Numbered from the stretch's first letter, positions 52,162 through 62,363 are shown. The stretch: DNA of 64,000 nucleotides from an uncultured Bacteroidales bacterium (GCA_934725575.1 CAKVCK010000001.1:271671-335670), one strand, 5' to 3'. The notes: a model not told the origin generated them from the sequence alone. Numbers and translations are program-made.

Positions 52162-53697
52162 ATGCATAGAAAGACAAAATATTTCCTGACGTTTCTCATC
52201 CTCTTTCTGGCATGTCACCTGTCTCTGTCCGCAAAGTCTTTTGAGGTCAGGGCCGTTTACCTTGATTTCAGGACACAGGTGATGACAATGCCGGCGATGA
52301 AGGAATTCGTGGCCGACGCCGCCTCGAAAGGCATGAATGCTGTCGTGGTGGAATGGGAGGCGACATTCCCGTTCAAGGACAATCTTGTACTTAGAAACCG
52401 TTTCGCCTTCTCGGAAGCAGAGGTAAAGGACTTCATAGCATACTGCTCGGGCCTTGGAGTCGATGTGATTCCCCTTCAGAATTGTTTCGGACATTCTGAA
52501 TACATCCTCCGGCACGAGCGGTACGCAGTCCTGAAAGAAGACAGGAAAGACTGTTCGCAGGTATGCCCGATGATGGAGGACGAAGCGGAAGGAATATTCA
52601 GAAGCATCTTCTCTGAGATAGCGCAAATGCACACGTCAGGATATATTCACATCGGATGCGACGAGACAAGGTTGCTGGGTCATTGCCGCAGGTGTCAGGA
52701 GAAAGTCAGGAGCGAAGGAATCTCCAGACTGTACGTTGACTATGTCGCAAGGATGTGCCGGATTGTATCTTCATTGGGCAAGAGACCCATGATCTGGGCG
52801 GACATCATCCTGAAACACCCAGAGGCGCTTCAGTCGCTTCCGGAGGATGTGATCATCGTCGATTGGAACTACGGTTGGAACCAGGACCATTTCGGGAAAA
52901 TGGACAACCTCAGGAACTCCGGCCGGGAGGTCTGGGGAGCATGCTCGTTGCGTTCCCATCCTGACAATCTCTATCTGGTACAATGGAGAAAGCACTTGGA
53001 GAACATATTCAGTTACACTTCATACGCATCCGACTGCGGATTCAAAGGAATCATCAACACTTCGTGGTCGACATCCGGAACCTATGGCTACATTTACGAT
53101 GACAAGAACGAGGTCATTGCCATACAACCAGTGAGAGAGGTGTACCCTCAAAACGGATTTGACATGCTGATGACGGCATATTCAAACGCCTTGTCGGACA
53201 ATCCGCTCACTCCAGACAAGTTTTTGGAGAGTTACTGCCACACAAGACTCGGTCTTGGCCCGCAGGAGGAGACAGCGGTAGTGAAGGAGTATTTCAACAT
53301 GACCCAGAGTCCTGTATATTCATTCCAAGGGGACATCGCACGCATTGACGAGGAACTCCGGAAATGTACCGCCTTAAGGGAGAGGCTTGAAATGGTAAGA
53401 TTCTCCAAGGATGCTGCCGACGTGGCCAGGCATCTTCGCCTGATGCTTGACATCCGCATCAACTATCTGGAATTCAAGCGTGTTGACTTACAGATCGAAT
53501 CAAAAGGCTTTTCCGTCGAAGACTCCAGGGCGGCCTTGGCACAGCTCAAGTCGATCGACAAGGAATGCGGGGGACTGCGAAAGGAATTCATCAGGCTCAA
53601 CGGTCATTACCTCAAAGACGCCGGGGAGTCGTTCAACGAATGGACATACCGCGGAAAGATCAAGGAGCGGATCAAAGTGCTGGAAAACATTAGGTAA
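52162..53697 (+). CDS. GH20-like exo-hexosaminidase
   Basis: The 511-residue protein has a signal peptide (about residues 1-24, ending SLSA) and a TIM-barrel core. The segment YIHIGCDETRLLGHC (residues 161-175) contains the Asp167-Glu168 pair that defines GH20. The Asp activates the substrate acetamido group and the Glu is the acid/base. Further aromatic sites are VDWNYGW and NTSWSTSGTYGY. It lacks the N-terminal GH20b domain seen in many hexosaminidases, so it is a short form. It should release terminal GlcNAc or GalNAc in the periplasm or at the surface. The C-terminal 130 residues are helical. Confidence 0.8.
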   Translation: MHRKTKYFLTFLILFLACHLSLSAKSFEVRAVYLDFRTQVMTMPAMKEFVADAASKGMNAVVVEWEATFPFKDNLVLRNRFAFSEAEVKDFIAYCSGLGVDVIPLQNCFGHSEYILRHERYAVLKEDRKDCSQVCPMMEDEAEGIFRSIFSEIAQMHTSGYIHIGCDETRLLGHCRRCQEKVRSEGISRLYVDYVARMCRIVSSLGKRPMIWADIILKHPEALQSLPEDVIIVDWNYGWNQDHFGKMDNLRNSGREVWGACSLRSHPDNLYLVQWRKHLENIFSYTSYASDCGFKGIINTSWSTSGTYGYIYDDKNEVIAIQPVREVYPQNGFDMLMTAYSNALSDNPLTPDKFLESYCHTRLGLGPQEETAVVKEYFNMTQSPVYSFQGDIARIDEELRKCTALRERLEMVRFSKDAADVARHLRLMLDIRINYLEFKRVDLQIESKGFSVEDSRAALAQLKSIDKECGGLRKEFIRLNGHYLKDAGESFNEWTYRGKIKERIKVLENIR

Positions 53698-53718
53698 ACA
53701 TTAAAAAATAACACTGGA

Positions 53719-54816
53719 ATGAAAGATTTAAGATTGCTTGCTTTGTCGGCGACCGTTTTCTTCTGCCTGTCCTGCACGGCAGACAAGCCTGAATACGGGC
53801 CGACAATCGACGAGATCGACATCATTGAGGTCGATCACAGCAAGGATGAACCGACGATAGGTCGCGACGAATGTCTCAAGATGGCGGGCGTGACAGACCT
53901 GATGGCTTATAAGGCCGAGGCCTACTCAAAGGCGACAAACCTTGAGGATAATTACGGGAAGGATGTTTTGTTCAACTGTGTGTATGTCTATTCGGCAAGC
54001 ATCGCCAAATACGCCGACACACCGAAAAAGCTGGCCGCCAGAATCGCCCTTATGGGATTCAGAGGTGTTTACCTCAGCCCGGGAGGAACCAGATTGGCCA
54101 CAGCCGACAGCTGGCTCAAGACCTTCATCTCGACCTGCACCGACCTTGGCATGGAGGTATATGCCACATACTACGAGGACAAAGCGGTCTTCCTCAGCGA
54201 AGTAGGGGCAGAATCATGCCTCCAGAAAGTAATTTCCTACAACCGGAGCGTGAAGCCAGAGGAGCGATTCTCAGGCGTGTCCGCCGACCTTGAGCCTCAC
54301 ACAATAAAATCCGACATCGGACTTGGATGGGTGTGGAACACCGACAGCGGCAACGGAGCCGGTGGGGCCAACGAGAATCTGTTGAGAACGACTGTGAGCC
54401 GTCTTGCTTACGCCCGCAAGAGGCTCTCGGTTTCCGGGCTGAAACTTCAGGAGGCGATCTGGTGGAAGTATCAGGAAATCTACAATGCGGGAAGGATCGC
54501 TTACGGTGATGTGAACCAGTTCCTGTCAGTCTGCAACTGGGTTTCCGTCATGGCCTACAGCAACTCTTCCGAAAAGATTCTGGAGGTGTGCCAACCGATT
54601 TTCAAGGCATGCGGAAAGGCGGCTTCAGTCAGCGTCTGCGTGAAGACCGCCACTAACGATGAGATCTCCACCAGCCTTCAGCCAAATGGCTGGGAATATC
54701 TTCTGCAAACGATGACCACACTGAAAGAGAGTGGCGGCGAATGCCTCAAGGGACTTGACGTGTTCCAGTATGACGCGCTTGAGACAATGTGGGAATGGAA
54801 AAATGACAAGAACTAA
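53719..54816 (+). CDS. GH18-like lipoprotein with reduced catalytic motif
   Basis: The 365-residue protein has a lipoprotein signal (FFCLSC, Cys near residue 19) and a probable TIM barrel. The segment SGVSADLEP (about residues 185-193) lines up with the GH18 motif DGxDxDxE. It keeps the last Asp and the catalytic Glu but has Ser in place of the first two Asp. WVSVMAYSNS near 270 matches the GH18 MxY strand, and VFQYDAL near the end the final strand. It could be an endo-acting hexosaminidase on the cell surface or a binding protein. Placed between the GH20 and SusC genes, 21 bp and 12 bp away. Confidence 0.6.
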   Translation: MKDLRLLALSATVFFCLSCTADKPEYGPTIDEIDIIEVDHSKDEPTIGRDECLKMAGVTDLMAYKAEAYSKATNLEDNYGKDVLFNCVYVYSASIAKYADTPKKLAARIALMGFRGVYLSPGGTRLATADSWLKTFISTCTDLGMEVYATYYEDKAVFLSEVGAESCLQKVISYNRSVKPEERFSGVSADLEPHTIKSDIGLGWVWNTDSGNGAGGANENLLRTTVSRLAYARKRLSVSGLKLQEAIWWKYQEIYNAGRIAYGDVNQFLSVCNWVSVMAYSNSSEKILEVCQPIFKACGKAASVSVCVKTATNDEISTSLQPNGWEYLLQTMTTLKESGGECLKGLDVFQYDALETMWEWKNDKN

Positions 54817-54828
54817 TAACTTTTTGAC

Positions 54829-57800
54829 ATGAATAATATAGTGAAATATTTAGCGGCGGTGATTCTCCTTTCGGTGTCACTGCTGGCCTCCGGACAGACA
54901 ACACAGATCAGCGGTGTCGTCCTGGAGGACTCACAATCAGGCGCGCTGCCGGTAATCGGAGCGGGTGTCAAGATCAAGGACACGTCCAACGGATCGGTAA
55001 CGGATCTCGACGGACGGTTCTCCCTGTCCGCAAAAGAAGGTGACGTGCTTGAGGTAAGCTGCCTTGGCTACCGTGGAGCGACCGTGACCGTCGGCAAGGA
55101 CAACTACTACAAGATTTTCCTTGAGCCTGAATCCATGATGCTTGACCAGTTGGTTGTGGTCGGCTATGGGTCAATGAAGAAAAGTGACCTCGCGACATCA
55201 ATCACGTCAGTGAACACCGATGACATGAAGATATTCCCCGCCGCCACCGCCGCCGAGATGCTGCGCGGACGTGCCGCCGGAGTGACTGTCACAAGCGCTT
55301 CCGGACGTCCCGGCTCCACCCCATCCATCAAGATTCGTGGAACGAGATCAATCTCCGCCAGCAACAACCCTCTTTACATCATTGACGGAAGTGTCGCTTC
55401 CGACACCGAGTTCGCGATGATAAACTCCGATGACATCGAGTCGATCGAGATCCTTAAGGACGCGGCCTCACAGGCGATCTACGGAGCGAGGGCCAGCGAC
55501 GGTGTGATACTGGTCACCACCAAACGTGGAAAAGCCGGTGAAAGCACTGTAAGCTACAACGGCTACGTGGGATTCCAGACCCTTCACAAAAACTTCGACT
55601 ACTACACTGCGGACGAGTACCTTTCCCTCAGGCGTGAGGCAGTCGCGAATGACATGGGAATAATAGACGCCACGACGGTACCGATCGCCACGGCCTTGGC
55701 CGATGACGTGATGGCACAGGTTTACAAGAGTGGTGAATATGTTGACTGGGAGAACCTTATGTTCAAAAAGGCAGCTCTCTACCATAGCCATGAGGTCAGT
55801 GTCAAAGGTGGCTCCGACAAGTTGAAGGCCATGGCCAGCGTCGGCTATTTCAATCAGGACGGTATAATGAAGGTCAATTCCGGTTACGACCGCATCAGTT
55901 CCAGAGTGAACCTTGACTATCAGGTTAAGAAATGGCTGAAGCTCGGAGCCAACACCTCGTTCGGATTCTCGAAACGTGAGATAGAAAACGGAGCGTTCTA
56001 CCAGTTCATCACCCGTTCTCCGCTTTCACAGATCTACGACGAGAACGGCGACTATATTCCTTACATCAACAGCAACAAGGACACGAACCCTGCATACAGC
56101 GCTCTTCACGACTCTCATGACGCGAAGGCCAACAGCTACAGGATCAATGCTTTCGCCGACATAGCCCCGTTCAAGGGATTCACCTACAGGTTCAACGTCT
56201 CTTACTACAACAGGGTTAACGAGGAAGGACATTCACGTGATTCCTACTATCCCAACGGAGGAGGTTCGACCGCATCACTGCTCAACACGACAAACGTGCA
56301 GACCCTGATTGAGAACTCCATAAGGTATGACGTTCCCATCAAGAACGAGAACCACAAACTGAACATCACCGCGGTGCAGTCCGTGGACAAGTCCCTTCGC
56401 AAGACGCTGGGATATTCAGTGTCCAACCTCCCGGTTGACAAGACCTACAACTACATCGCCAACGGCGAGGTGACCGGACAGCAGAGAGCATATTCGGAAA
56501 ACAACCTCGTGTCATTCATGGTCAGGGCGCAATACAACATGATGGACAAGTACCTGTTCAACCTCGCCGTGCGCCGTGACGGGTCAAGCCGCTTCGGCAC
56601 AGACAACAAATGGGGGACATTCCCGTCCGTGGCCTTCGCGTGGAGAGCGTCGGAAGAAGGCTTCCTCAAGGATGTCTCATGGATGAACAACCTCAAGCTA
56701 AGGGCAAGTTACGGAATAGTAGGCAACCAGAACGGGATCGACAACTACGCCACCCTTGGTGTGGCCAAGCCGATGCCTGGTGAATTCGGAGACACTTACT
56801 ACATGGGTTATCTTCCCGGCAATGACCTTCCTAACCAGAATCTCAAATGGGAGCAGTCCGGAACAGCCAACTTCGGACTTGATTTCGGAATCCTCGACAA
56901 CAGGATCTTCGGAACGGTCGAGTACTACAACACACGGACCACCAACCTGCTTGTGTCCAGAGCATTGAACGCATCGTTGGGTTACAGTTCGATGCTGGAC
57001 AACCTGGGAGAGACCAGAACCCACGGCATCGACTTCAACGCGACATTCGACATCATAAGGAGCGAAGATCTCAATTGGAGCGTCACCACAAACATAAGCC
57101 AGTTCAGCGGCAAGATCATCAAGATCGATGACACGGTCGATGAGAACGGCAACTACGTCAGCCAGCCTGGGAACAACTGGATCATCGGGGCTCCGATCAA
57201 CATCTACTATGACTACAAGGCGGACGGAGTCTATCAGTACAGCGACTTCGATGTTTACAGCGACAGAGGCTCCCTCACCTACAAGCTGAAGAACACCGTT
57301 GACACAGACGGCGACGGTGTCGCCGACGCACCTCTCTCCCGCAACGACAACGTGGAACCGGGAAGCGTGAAGCTTCGTGACGTGAACGGCGACGGCAAGA
57401 TCAACGAGGACGACAGGGTTGTCTATCAGAAAGACCCGGACGCCACATTCTCCCTCTCAACGAACCTCCGTTGGAAAGGCTTCGACTTTTTCATGGATTG
57501 GTACGCCGTCGCGGGAGGCTATATCCTGAATCCTTTGATGTATGACGGGGAATATGGCGGTGACCTCAGAGGACGGTCAAACGGTATGAAAGTGGACTAC
57601 TGGACACCGTACAACCCTTCCAACACGGCACCGAGACCTAAATATGGATCTGAAGTCCCATACATGAGGACACTCGCCTATCAGGACGCCTCTTATCTGA
57701 GGCTGAGGACCATCCAACTCGGGTACACCCTTCCGAAAAAGGTGACCTCAAAACTGAAGATCCAGAATCTCCGCTTCTACATGACAGCGACCAACCTATT

Positions 57801-57897
57801 GACATTCACCAAGGTACTGTCTTACAGCCCGGAAGTCACCGGCAATCTTTATCCGGAGACTCAGCAGACAGTGTTTGGAGTTAACTTTTCTTTCTAA
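54829..57897 (+). CDS. SusC-like TonB-dependent outer-membrane transporter
   Basis: The 1022-residue protein has a signal peptide (about residues 1-22), a carboxypeptidase-regulatory-like domain (ISGVVLEDSQSGALPVIGAGV, near 25-105) and the SusC plug start MLDQLVVVGYGSMKKSDLATSI. The plug with NNPLYIIDG and DIESIEILKDAASQAIYGARASDGVILVTTKRG (positions 200-232) follows, then a 22-strand barrel ending in the aromatic TVFGVNFSF. It imports oligosaccharides across the outer membrane with TonB energy. It pairs with the SusD gene 11 bp downstream. Confidence 0.96.
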   Translation: MNNIVKYLAAVILLSVSLLASGQTTQISGVVLEDSQSGALPVIGAGVKIKDTSNGSVTDLDGRFSLSAKEGDVLEVSCLGYRGATVTVGKDNYYKIFLEPESMMLDQLVVVGYGSMKKSDLATSITSVNTDDMKIFPAATAAEMLRGRAAGVTVTSASGRPGSTPSIKIRGTRSISASNNPLYIIDGSVASDTEFAMINSDDIESIEILKDAASQAIYGARASDGVILVTTKRGKAGESTVSYNGYVGFQTLHKNFDYYTADEYLSLRREAVANDMGIIDATTVPIATALADDVMAQVYKSGEYVDWENLMFKKAALYHSHEVSVKGGSDKLKAMASVGYFNQDGIMKVNSGYDRISSRVNLDYQVKKWLKLGANTSFGFSKREIENGAFYQFITRSPLSQIYDENGDYIPYINSNKDTNPAYSALHDSHDAKANSYRINAFADIAPFKGFTYRFNVSYYNRVNEEGHSRDSYYPNGGGSTASLLNTTNVQTLIENSIRYDVPIKNENHKLNITAVQSVDKSLRKTLGYSVSNLPVDKTYNYIANGEVTGQQRAYSENNLVSFMVRAQYNMMDKYLFNLAVRRDGSSRFGTDNKWGTFPSVAFAWRASEEGFLKDVSWMNNLKLRASYGIVGNQNGIDNYATLGVAKPMPGEFGDTYYMGYLPGNDLPNQNLKWEQSGTANFGLDFGILDNRIFGTVEYYNTRTTNLLVSRALNASLGYSSMLDNLGETRTHGIDFNATFDIIRSEDLNWSVTTNISQFSGKIIKIDDTVDENGNYVSQPGNNWIIGAPINIYYDYKADGVYQYSDFDVYSDRGSLTYKLKNTVDTDGDGVADAPLSRNDNVEPGSVKLRDVNGDGKINEDDRVVYQKDPDATFSLSTNLRWKGFDFFMDWYAVAGGYILNPLMYDGEYGGDLRGRSNGMKVDYWTPYNPSNTAPRPKYGSEVPYMRTLAYQDASYLRLRTIQLGYTLPKKVTSKLKIQNLRFYMTATNLLTFTKVLSYSPEVTGNLYPETQQTVFGVNFSF

Positions 57898-57908
57898 AGA
57901 ATACGACG

Positions 57909-59528
57909 ATGAAAAAGACTTCCATCATAACGATTTCCGTGTTGGCCATGACTTTATGTGCCTCATGTGACAACCTGCTCAACCTCGAATCGGAGACATC
58001 CGTGACAACCAACTATCTCAAGACAGACAAAGACGGTCTGAAAAGGGCGATAGCGGGACTGTATGTCTATGAAAGGGACAACATTGTTGACAATTCCGAT
58101 TCAAAGGGCATTGTGATTCTCCCTCAACTGTTCGATTTCAACACGGATATATTCCTGTTCAACGCCGGGAACTGGGCGTCATTGGGAAGGCTCACCGACC
58201 TTACGCCAGACTCCGGAGTAATCGAAGACTACTGGAAATTCTGGTACGCCATAGCAGGACGCGCCAACGAGATAATCGCATCCTCTGAACATCTCGGGCT
58301 TGAGGATCCAGAGATCAGGAAGATCCATGGAGAGGCTTGCCTTTTCAGGGCAAGGGCCTATTTCGAACTCTGGAAACGATTCGAAAGGATCTACCTCAAC
58401 ACAGAGCCTACAGACGTGTCCAATCTGGAGAGAACCTACAAGCCTGCCTCCAAGGATGAAGTGTTCACTCTTCTGAAAAACGACCTCGACGCTGCCATAG
58501 CGGCACTTCCATACGAGATTCCGGTATATGACAACGGAGTCATGTACGGAATGTACACCAAGGCCACAGCCAAGCATGTCCGCGCCCAGGTGGCCATGTG
58601 GGAGGAAGACTGGGACTGCGTGATCGCACAGACCGAGGATATTCTAAGAGACGCGAAGGGCATCACAGAACTTGAGAATGACCCTGCCGAGATCTTCAAT
58701 TCCGAGAATCTACGGTCCAAGGAAGTCCTGTACGCCTACCAGTTCTCGAAGAACACCGGAGGTGGAGGAGTGATCACAGGCACTACCTTGAAAGGTCATC
58801 CGATTTCCGTCTATGTGACATCAAGATATTCAAGTGTTGACGGTGCCATAAGCTCCAGCGACCAAGGCGGGTTCGGCTACGGCAGAGACTACCCTAACCA
58901 GCATCTTCTGGACATGTACGGTCCGAAGGACAAGCGCCTCGACTGCTACTTCGTAAGGAAGTTCTACTACAACGATCCCGCACGTCCGGAGACCTACGGA
59001 AAAGAGATCGTACCTAAAAAGGACGCGTCGTACATCGCCAACCTCCACACGATGAGCCGCAAGCATGCGGACTTCTGGACCAATGCAGACGAACCTGACC
59101 GCAAGACAAGTTTCAGGGATCTGATCGTCTATCGCCTTGCTGAGACCGTGCTGATGTGTTCGGAGGCATACTACCATAAAGGTGACAACACCAATGCGGT
59201 GAAATATTTCAACATGACCTACGAGCGCGCCGGGAACGACAGGTTCGAGGGGACTCTCACATTGGAGAACATTCTTGATGAATATGCCCGCGAACTGAAT
59301 TTCGAAGGTGTCAGATGGCCTCTCCTCAAGAGACTCGGTCTGCTTGGAGAATATTGCCGGAAATGGGAAGGTGAGTCCATGGCGGAAAACCCGTACCTCA
59401 ACAAGGATTTCACTTTCGCCCGTCAGAACTTTGTCGTCGGGAAGCATGAGTGCTGGCCGATCCCTAGCAATCAGATTCTCCTCATGGGAGGATCCGATGT
59501 CTACCCTCAGAACAAAGGTTGGAATTAA
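57909..59528 (+). CDS. SusD/RagB-family glycan-binding lipoprotein
   Basis: The 539-residue protein has a lipobox (TLCASC, Cys near residue 20) and the RagB/SusD layout. Early TPR-like helices include FRARAYFELWKRFERIYLN (near 150). A middle region follows, and the C-terminal family segment reads YERAGNDRFEGTLTLENILDEYARELNFEGVRWPLLKRLG (positions 438-477). It ends with WPIPSNQILLMGGSDVYPQNKGW, typical for the family. It sits on the outer face as the lid over the SusC barrel and helps choose the glycan. Twelve bp separate it from the next gene. Confidence 0.95.
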   Translation: MKKTSIITISVLAMTLCASCDNLLNLESETSVTTNYLKTDKDGLKRAIAGLYVYERDNIVDNSDSKGIVILPQLFDFNTDIFLFNAGNWASLGRLTDLTPDSGVIEDYWKFWYAIAGRANEIIASSEHLGLEDPEIRKIHGEACLFRARAYFELWKRFERIYLNTEPTDVSNLERTYKPASKDEVFTLLKNDLDAAIAALPYEIPVYDNGVMYGMYTKATAKHVRAQVAMWEEDWDCVIAQTEDILRDAKGITELENDPAEIFNSENLRSKEVLYAYQFSKNTGGGGVITGTTLKGHPISVYVTSRYSSVDGAISSSDQGGFGYGRDYPNQHLLDMYGPKDKRLDCYFVRKFYYNDPARPETYGKEIVPKKDASYIANLHTMSRKHADFWTNADEPDRKTSFRDLIVYRLAETVLMCSEAYYHKGDNTNAVKYFNMTYERAGNDRFEGTLTLENILDEYARELNFEGVRWPLLKRLGLLGEYCRKWEGESMAENPYLNKDFTFARQNFVVGKHECWPIPSNQILLMGGSDVYPQNKGWN

Positions 59529-59540
59529 TATTATTGGAAA

Positions 59541-61154
59541 ATGAAAAGAACAGGATATATCGCACTGCTTGCCGCCTCGATCATCTCGGCGGCCTGCGTG
59601 AAAGAGGAGACCAAAGAGGATTTCTTCAACATCGATGAGACGGAAGTGGTGCTCACGGACTATTACGCCGGAGCCAAGGACATCCTCCTTGCCACCAACA
59701 CCGAGCCCACGGTCGAGTTGTCATCGGACTGGCTGACAGCAGAGATCACGTCACGTTGTCTCACACTTACTTACAAGGAGAACACCTCCGAAGACGACAG
59801 AACCGTCGAGGTTCATATTGTGGCCGGAAGCATCCCCGCCACTGTTACAGTCACACAACCAGGCCACAAAACCGAACCGGAACCGGAACCCGAGCCGGAA
59901 CCTGAACCACTCTACAAGATCCGCGATGTCTGGTATCAGAACGGAATCGCGGCCGGTATTGTGTTCTGGGTAGCCGAGGACGGACAATCAGCACTTGTCG
60001 TAAGCCTTGACAGGACCGCCACGACCGTTGCCTGGTCAACCGACGGCACACATGTAATCGGCACCGGAGAGACAGACGGAGCCGCCAACACCGCGCTTCT
60101 CCGCGCCAGCGAGGAAGCGGCAAGCATTCCTGCGCTTGCGTTCTGCGATGCCCATGGAGAAGGTTGGTTCTGGCCAGCGATGGACGAGATGAAGAAGCTG
60201 TTCGAGGCCTACAACGGCACAGCCTTCGATGCCGCCACCGCAGCGAAACCATCGGACATCACCCCGGAAGAGAAAGACGCGAGAGCGGCCTTCGAGAAAG
60301 CGCTTGCCGACAATGGAGGAGTCGCACTCAACACCGGTTCAGAGAACAGTAACGGAGACCAATATTGGACAAGCACCGAGCAGACAGACGAAAAGACAGG
60401 CAAGGTCTATGCGTCGACAATGCGCTTCGGAAAGGTCTATGCCTCCACCCCTGCCGACCAGATGGGCAAGACCAACGCGTCCAAAAGGTATGTGCGCTGC
60501 ATGAAACTTGTGAGCGGTGAGCCGGAGAAGCCTCTCCAGACCAAGTTCCCGGCCTACAAGGAAAACGGTAAGAATGTCGGAATCATCTACTGGACATCCG
60601 AGGACGGAAAGACATCCAAGGTTCTTAGTCTTGTCCGTTCAGAGGACGTGCCTTGGTCCAACGCCGCCACACCGGCCTTTCTGAATGCAGTGAGCATGGA
60701 TGACGGAGCCGCCAACACGGCGGTCATCAAGGCCAGCGCGGAGGCAAAGGACATTCCGGCGGTCTCTTTCTGCTCAACTCTTGGTGAGGAATGGTACTGG
60801 CCGTCACTCAACGAGCTTGTCGAGATATTCAATGTCTACAACGGAGTCGCCTACGACCCTAATGTCAAATCCAAGGTTCCCGCCGAGATTTCTGACGAGG
60901 AAAAGGAAGCGAGGGCTGCGTTCGATCTCTCGCTTACCACTTACGGCGGCACTGTGATGAACTCGGCGGCGGATAACAAGAACGGCGAAAGGTACTGGGC
61001 CAGCACCGAGCTTCAGGATGCCAAGGGCAATGTGTACGGCTCATTCATGCGTTTCGGAAAGGCTTACATGTCAACGGTGGCCGACACTCCGGGCAAAGGG
61101 AAGAGCGGTGACGGACGTTTCGTCCGCTGCATAAGGACAATCAAAAACAACTAA
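59541..61154 (+). CDS. Lipoprotein with BACON-like domain and two lectin-like (DUF1566/Lcl-type) domains
   Basis: The 537-residue protein has a lipobox (SIISAAC, Cys near 19). A BACON-like Ig domain (about residues 25-110, SDWLTAEITSRCLTLTYKEN and DRTVEVHIVAGSIPATVTVTQPG) is followed by a Glu-Pro linker (about 112-124). Two homologous 190-residue domains come next. Each has a GxGW/EEWYWPSLNE core, a YWTSTE or YWASTE strand, a KVYASTMRFGK-type strand and a final RYVRCM/RFVRCI. This resembles C-type-lectin-like folds. It occupies the slot of a surface glycan-binding protein after SusCD. The truncated relic at 19892-20149 is related. Confidence 0.8.
   Translation: MKRTGYIALLAASIISAACVKEETKEDFFNIDETEVVLTDYYAGAKDILLATNTEPTVELSSDWLTAEITSRCLTLTYKENTSEDDRTVEVHIVAGSIPATVTVTQPGHKTEPEPEPEPEPEPLYKIRDVWYQNGIAAGIVFWVAEDGQSALVVSLDRTATTVAWSTDGTHVIGTGETDGAANTALLRASEEAASIPALAFCDAHGEGWFWPAMDEMKKLFEAYNGTAFDAATAAKPSDITPEEKDARAAFEKALADNGGVALNTGSENSNGDQYWTSTEQTDEKTGKVYASTMRFGKVYASTPADQMGKTNASKRYVRCMKLVSGEPEKPLQTKFPAYKENGKNVGIIYWTSEDGKTSKVLSLVRSEDVPWSNAATPAFLNAVSMDDGAANTAVIKASAEAKDIPAVSFCSTLGEEWYWPSLNELVEIFNVYNGVAYDPNVKSKVPAEISDEEKEARAAFDLSLTTYGGTVMNSAADNKNGERYWASTELQDAKGNVYGSFMRFGKAYMSTVADTPGKGKSGDGRFVRCIRTIKNN
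59870..59910 (+). repeat. Glu-Pro codon repeat in the lipoprotein linker
   Basis: About six tandem GAACCG/GAGCCG-type units encode alternating Glu-Pro between the BACON-like and lectin-like domains. Such repeats can change length by slippage. Confidence 0.7.
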
Positions 61155-61166
61155 ATCAGCAAAATC

Positions 61167-62336
61167 ATGATACGAATGACTGAAAGTTGGCGTTGGTACG
61201 GTCCGGATGATCCCGTGAGCCTTGCTTTCATAAAGCAGGCCGGAGCCACGGACATAGTCCATGCGCTGCATCATGTTCCTAACGGAGAGGTGTGGACAGT
61301 GGATGAGATCCGCAAACGGCAGGCTCTCATCGCCGAGTCAGGACTCAAATGGAGCGTCGTGGAGAGCGTACCGGTCCATGAACACATCAAGACCCGCGAA
61401 GGTGACTATCTCCGCTACATAGAGAACTACAAGCAGAGCATCCGCAATCTGGCCGAGTGCGGAATCAAATGCATCACCTACAATTTCATGCCGGTGATAG
61501 ACTGGACCAGGACAGACCTGCGGTTTGAGATGCCCGACGGCTCCCGCGCCTTGAGATTCGAGAGGGCGGCGTTCATGGCGTTCGACCTGTTCATTCTGGA
61601 GCGCAAGGCGGCTTTCAACGAATATTCCACCGAGGAAATCGCCGTCGCCAAGGCGCGTTATGACAAGATGGACGAGGCCGAGATCGGACTGATCACCCGC
61701 AACATGATCGCAGGCCTTCCGGGCAGTGAGGAAAGCTTCACCCTTGATCAATTCAGGGAGGCTCTTTCAAGGTATGACGGGGTCACCGAGGAACAACTTC
61801 GTGACAACCTCATATTCTTCCTTCGTCAGATTTGTCCCGTCGCGGACGAGTGCGGCTCCGTCATGGTGATACATCCCGATGATCCGCCATATTCATTGCT
61901 GGGGCTCCCACGCATTCTTTCAACAGCTGAGGATTTCAGAAAGATCGTGGCCGCTGTACCAAATCCGTCCAACGGGTTGTGTCTCTGCACGGGTTCGTTC
62001 GGTGTGCGTGCGGACAACGACTGTGTGGCCATGATGCGTGAGTTCGGAGACCGAATCGGTTTCGTGCACCTGAGGACAACAAAGCGAGATTCTGAGGGCA
62101 ACTTCTATGAGGCGAACCTACTGGAAGGAGATGTGGACATGTACGGAATGATGAAGGCACTGCTTGAAGTAGAGCAACGGCGAGGGATCAGCATTCCTGT
62201 GCGCCCCGATCACGGGCACCAGATGTGTGACGACCTGAACCGCAAGTCCAACCCAGGCTATTCCTGCTACGGACGCATGCGCAGCCTCGCGGAACTCCGG
62301 GGAATCCAGGAAGGCATCATCAAGTCCTATGAATAG
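61167..62336 (+). CDS. uxuA: Mannonate dehydratase
   Basis: The 389-residue protein opens RMTESWRWYGPDDPVSLAFIKQAGATDIVHALHHVPNGEVW (positions 3-43), the UxuA signature. It also has CITYNFMPVIDWTRTDL near 108, MVIHPDDPP near 232 and VRPDHGHQM near 350, whose His and Asp bind the metal. It dehydrates D-mannonate to 2-keto-3-deoxygluconate, the substrate of the KdgK encoded 16 kb upstream in the same island. Gene order places it after the surface proteins and before the SDR gene. Confidence 0.94.
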   Translation: MIRMTESWRWYGPDDPVSLAFIKQAGATDIVHALHHVPNGEVWTVDEIRKRQALIAESGLKWSVVESVPVHEHIKTREGDYLRYIENYKQSIRNLAECGIKCITYNFMPVIDWTRTDLRFEMPDGSRALRFERAAFMAFDLFILERKAAFNEYSTEEIAVAKARYDKMDEAEIGLITRNMIAGLPGSEESFTLDQFREALSRYDGVTEEQLRDNLIFFLRQICPVADECGSVMVIHPDDPPYSLLGLPRILSTAEDFRKIVAAVPNPSNGLCLCTGSFGVRADNDCVAMMREFGDRIGFVHLRTTKRDSEGNFYEANLLEGDVDMYGMMKALLEVEQRRGISIPVRPDHGHQMCDDLNRKSNPGYSCYGRMRSLAELRGIQEGIIKSYE

Positions 62337-62363
62337 TTACACGACATAACAGAATTTAACAAT

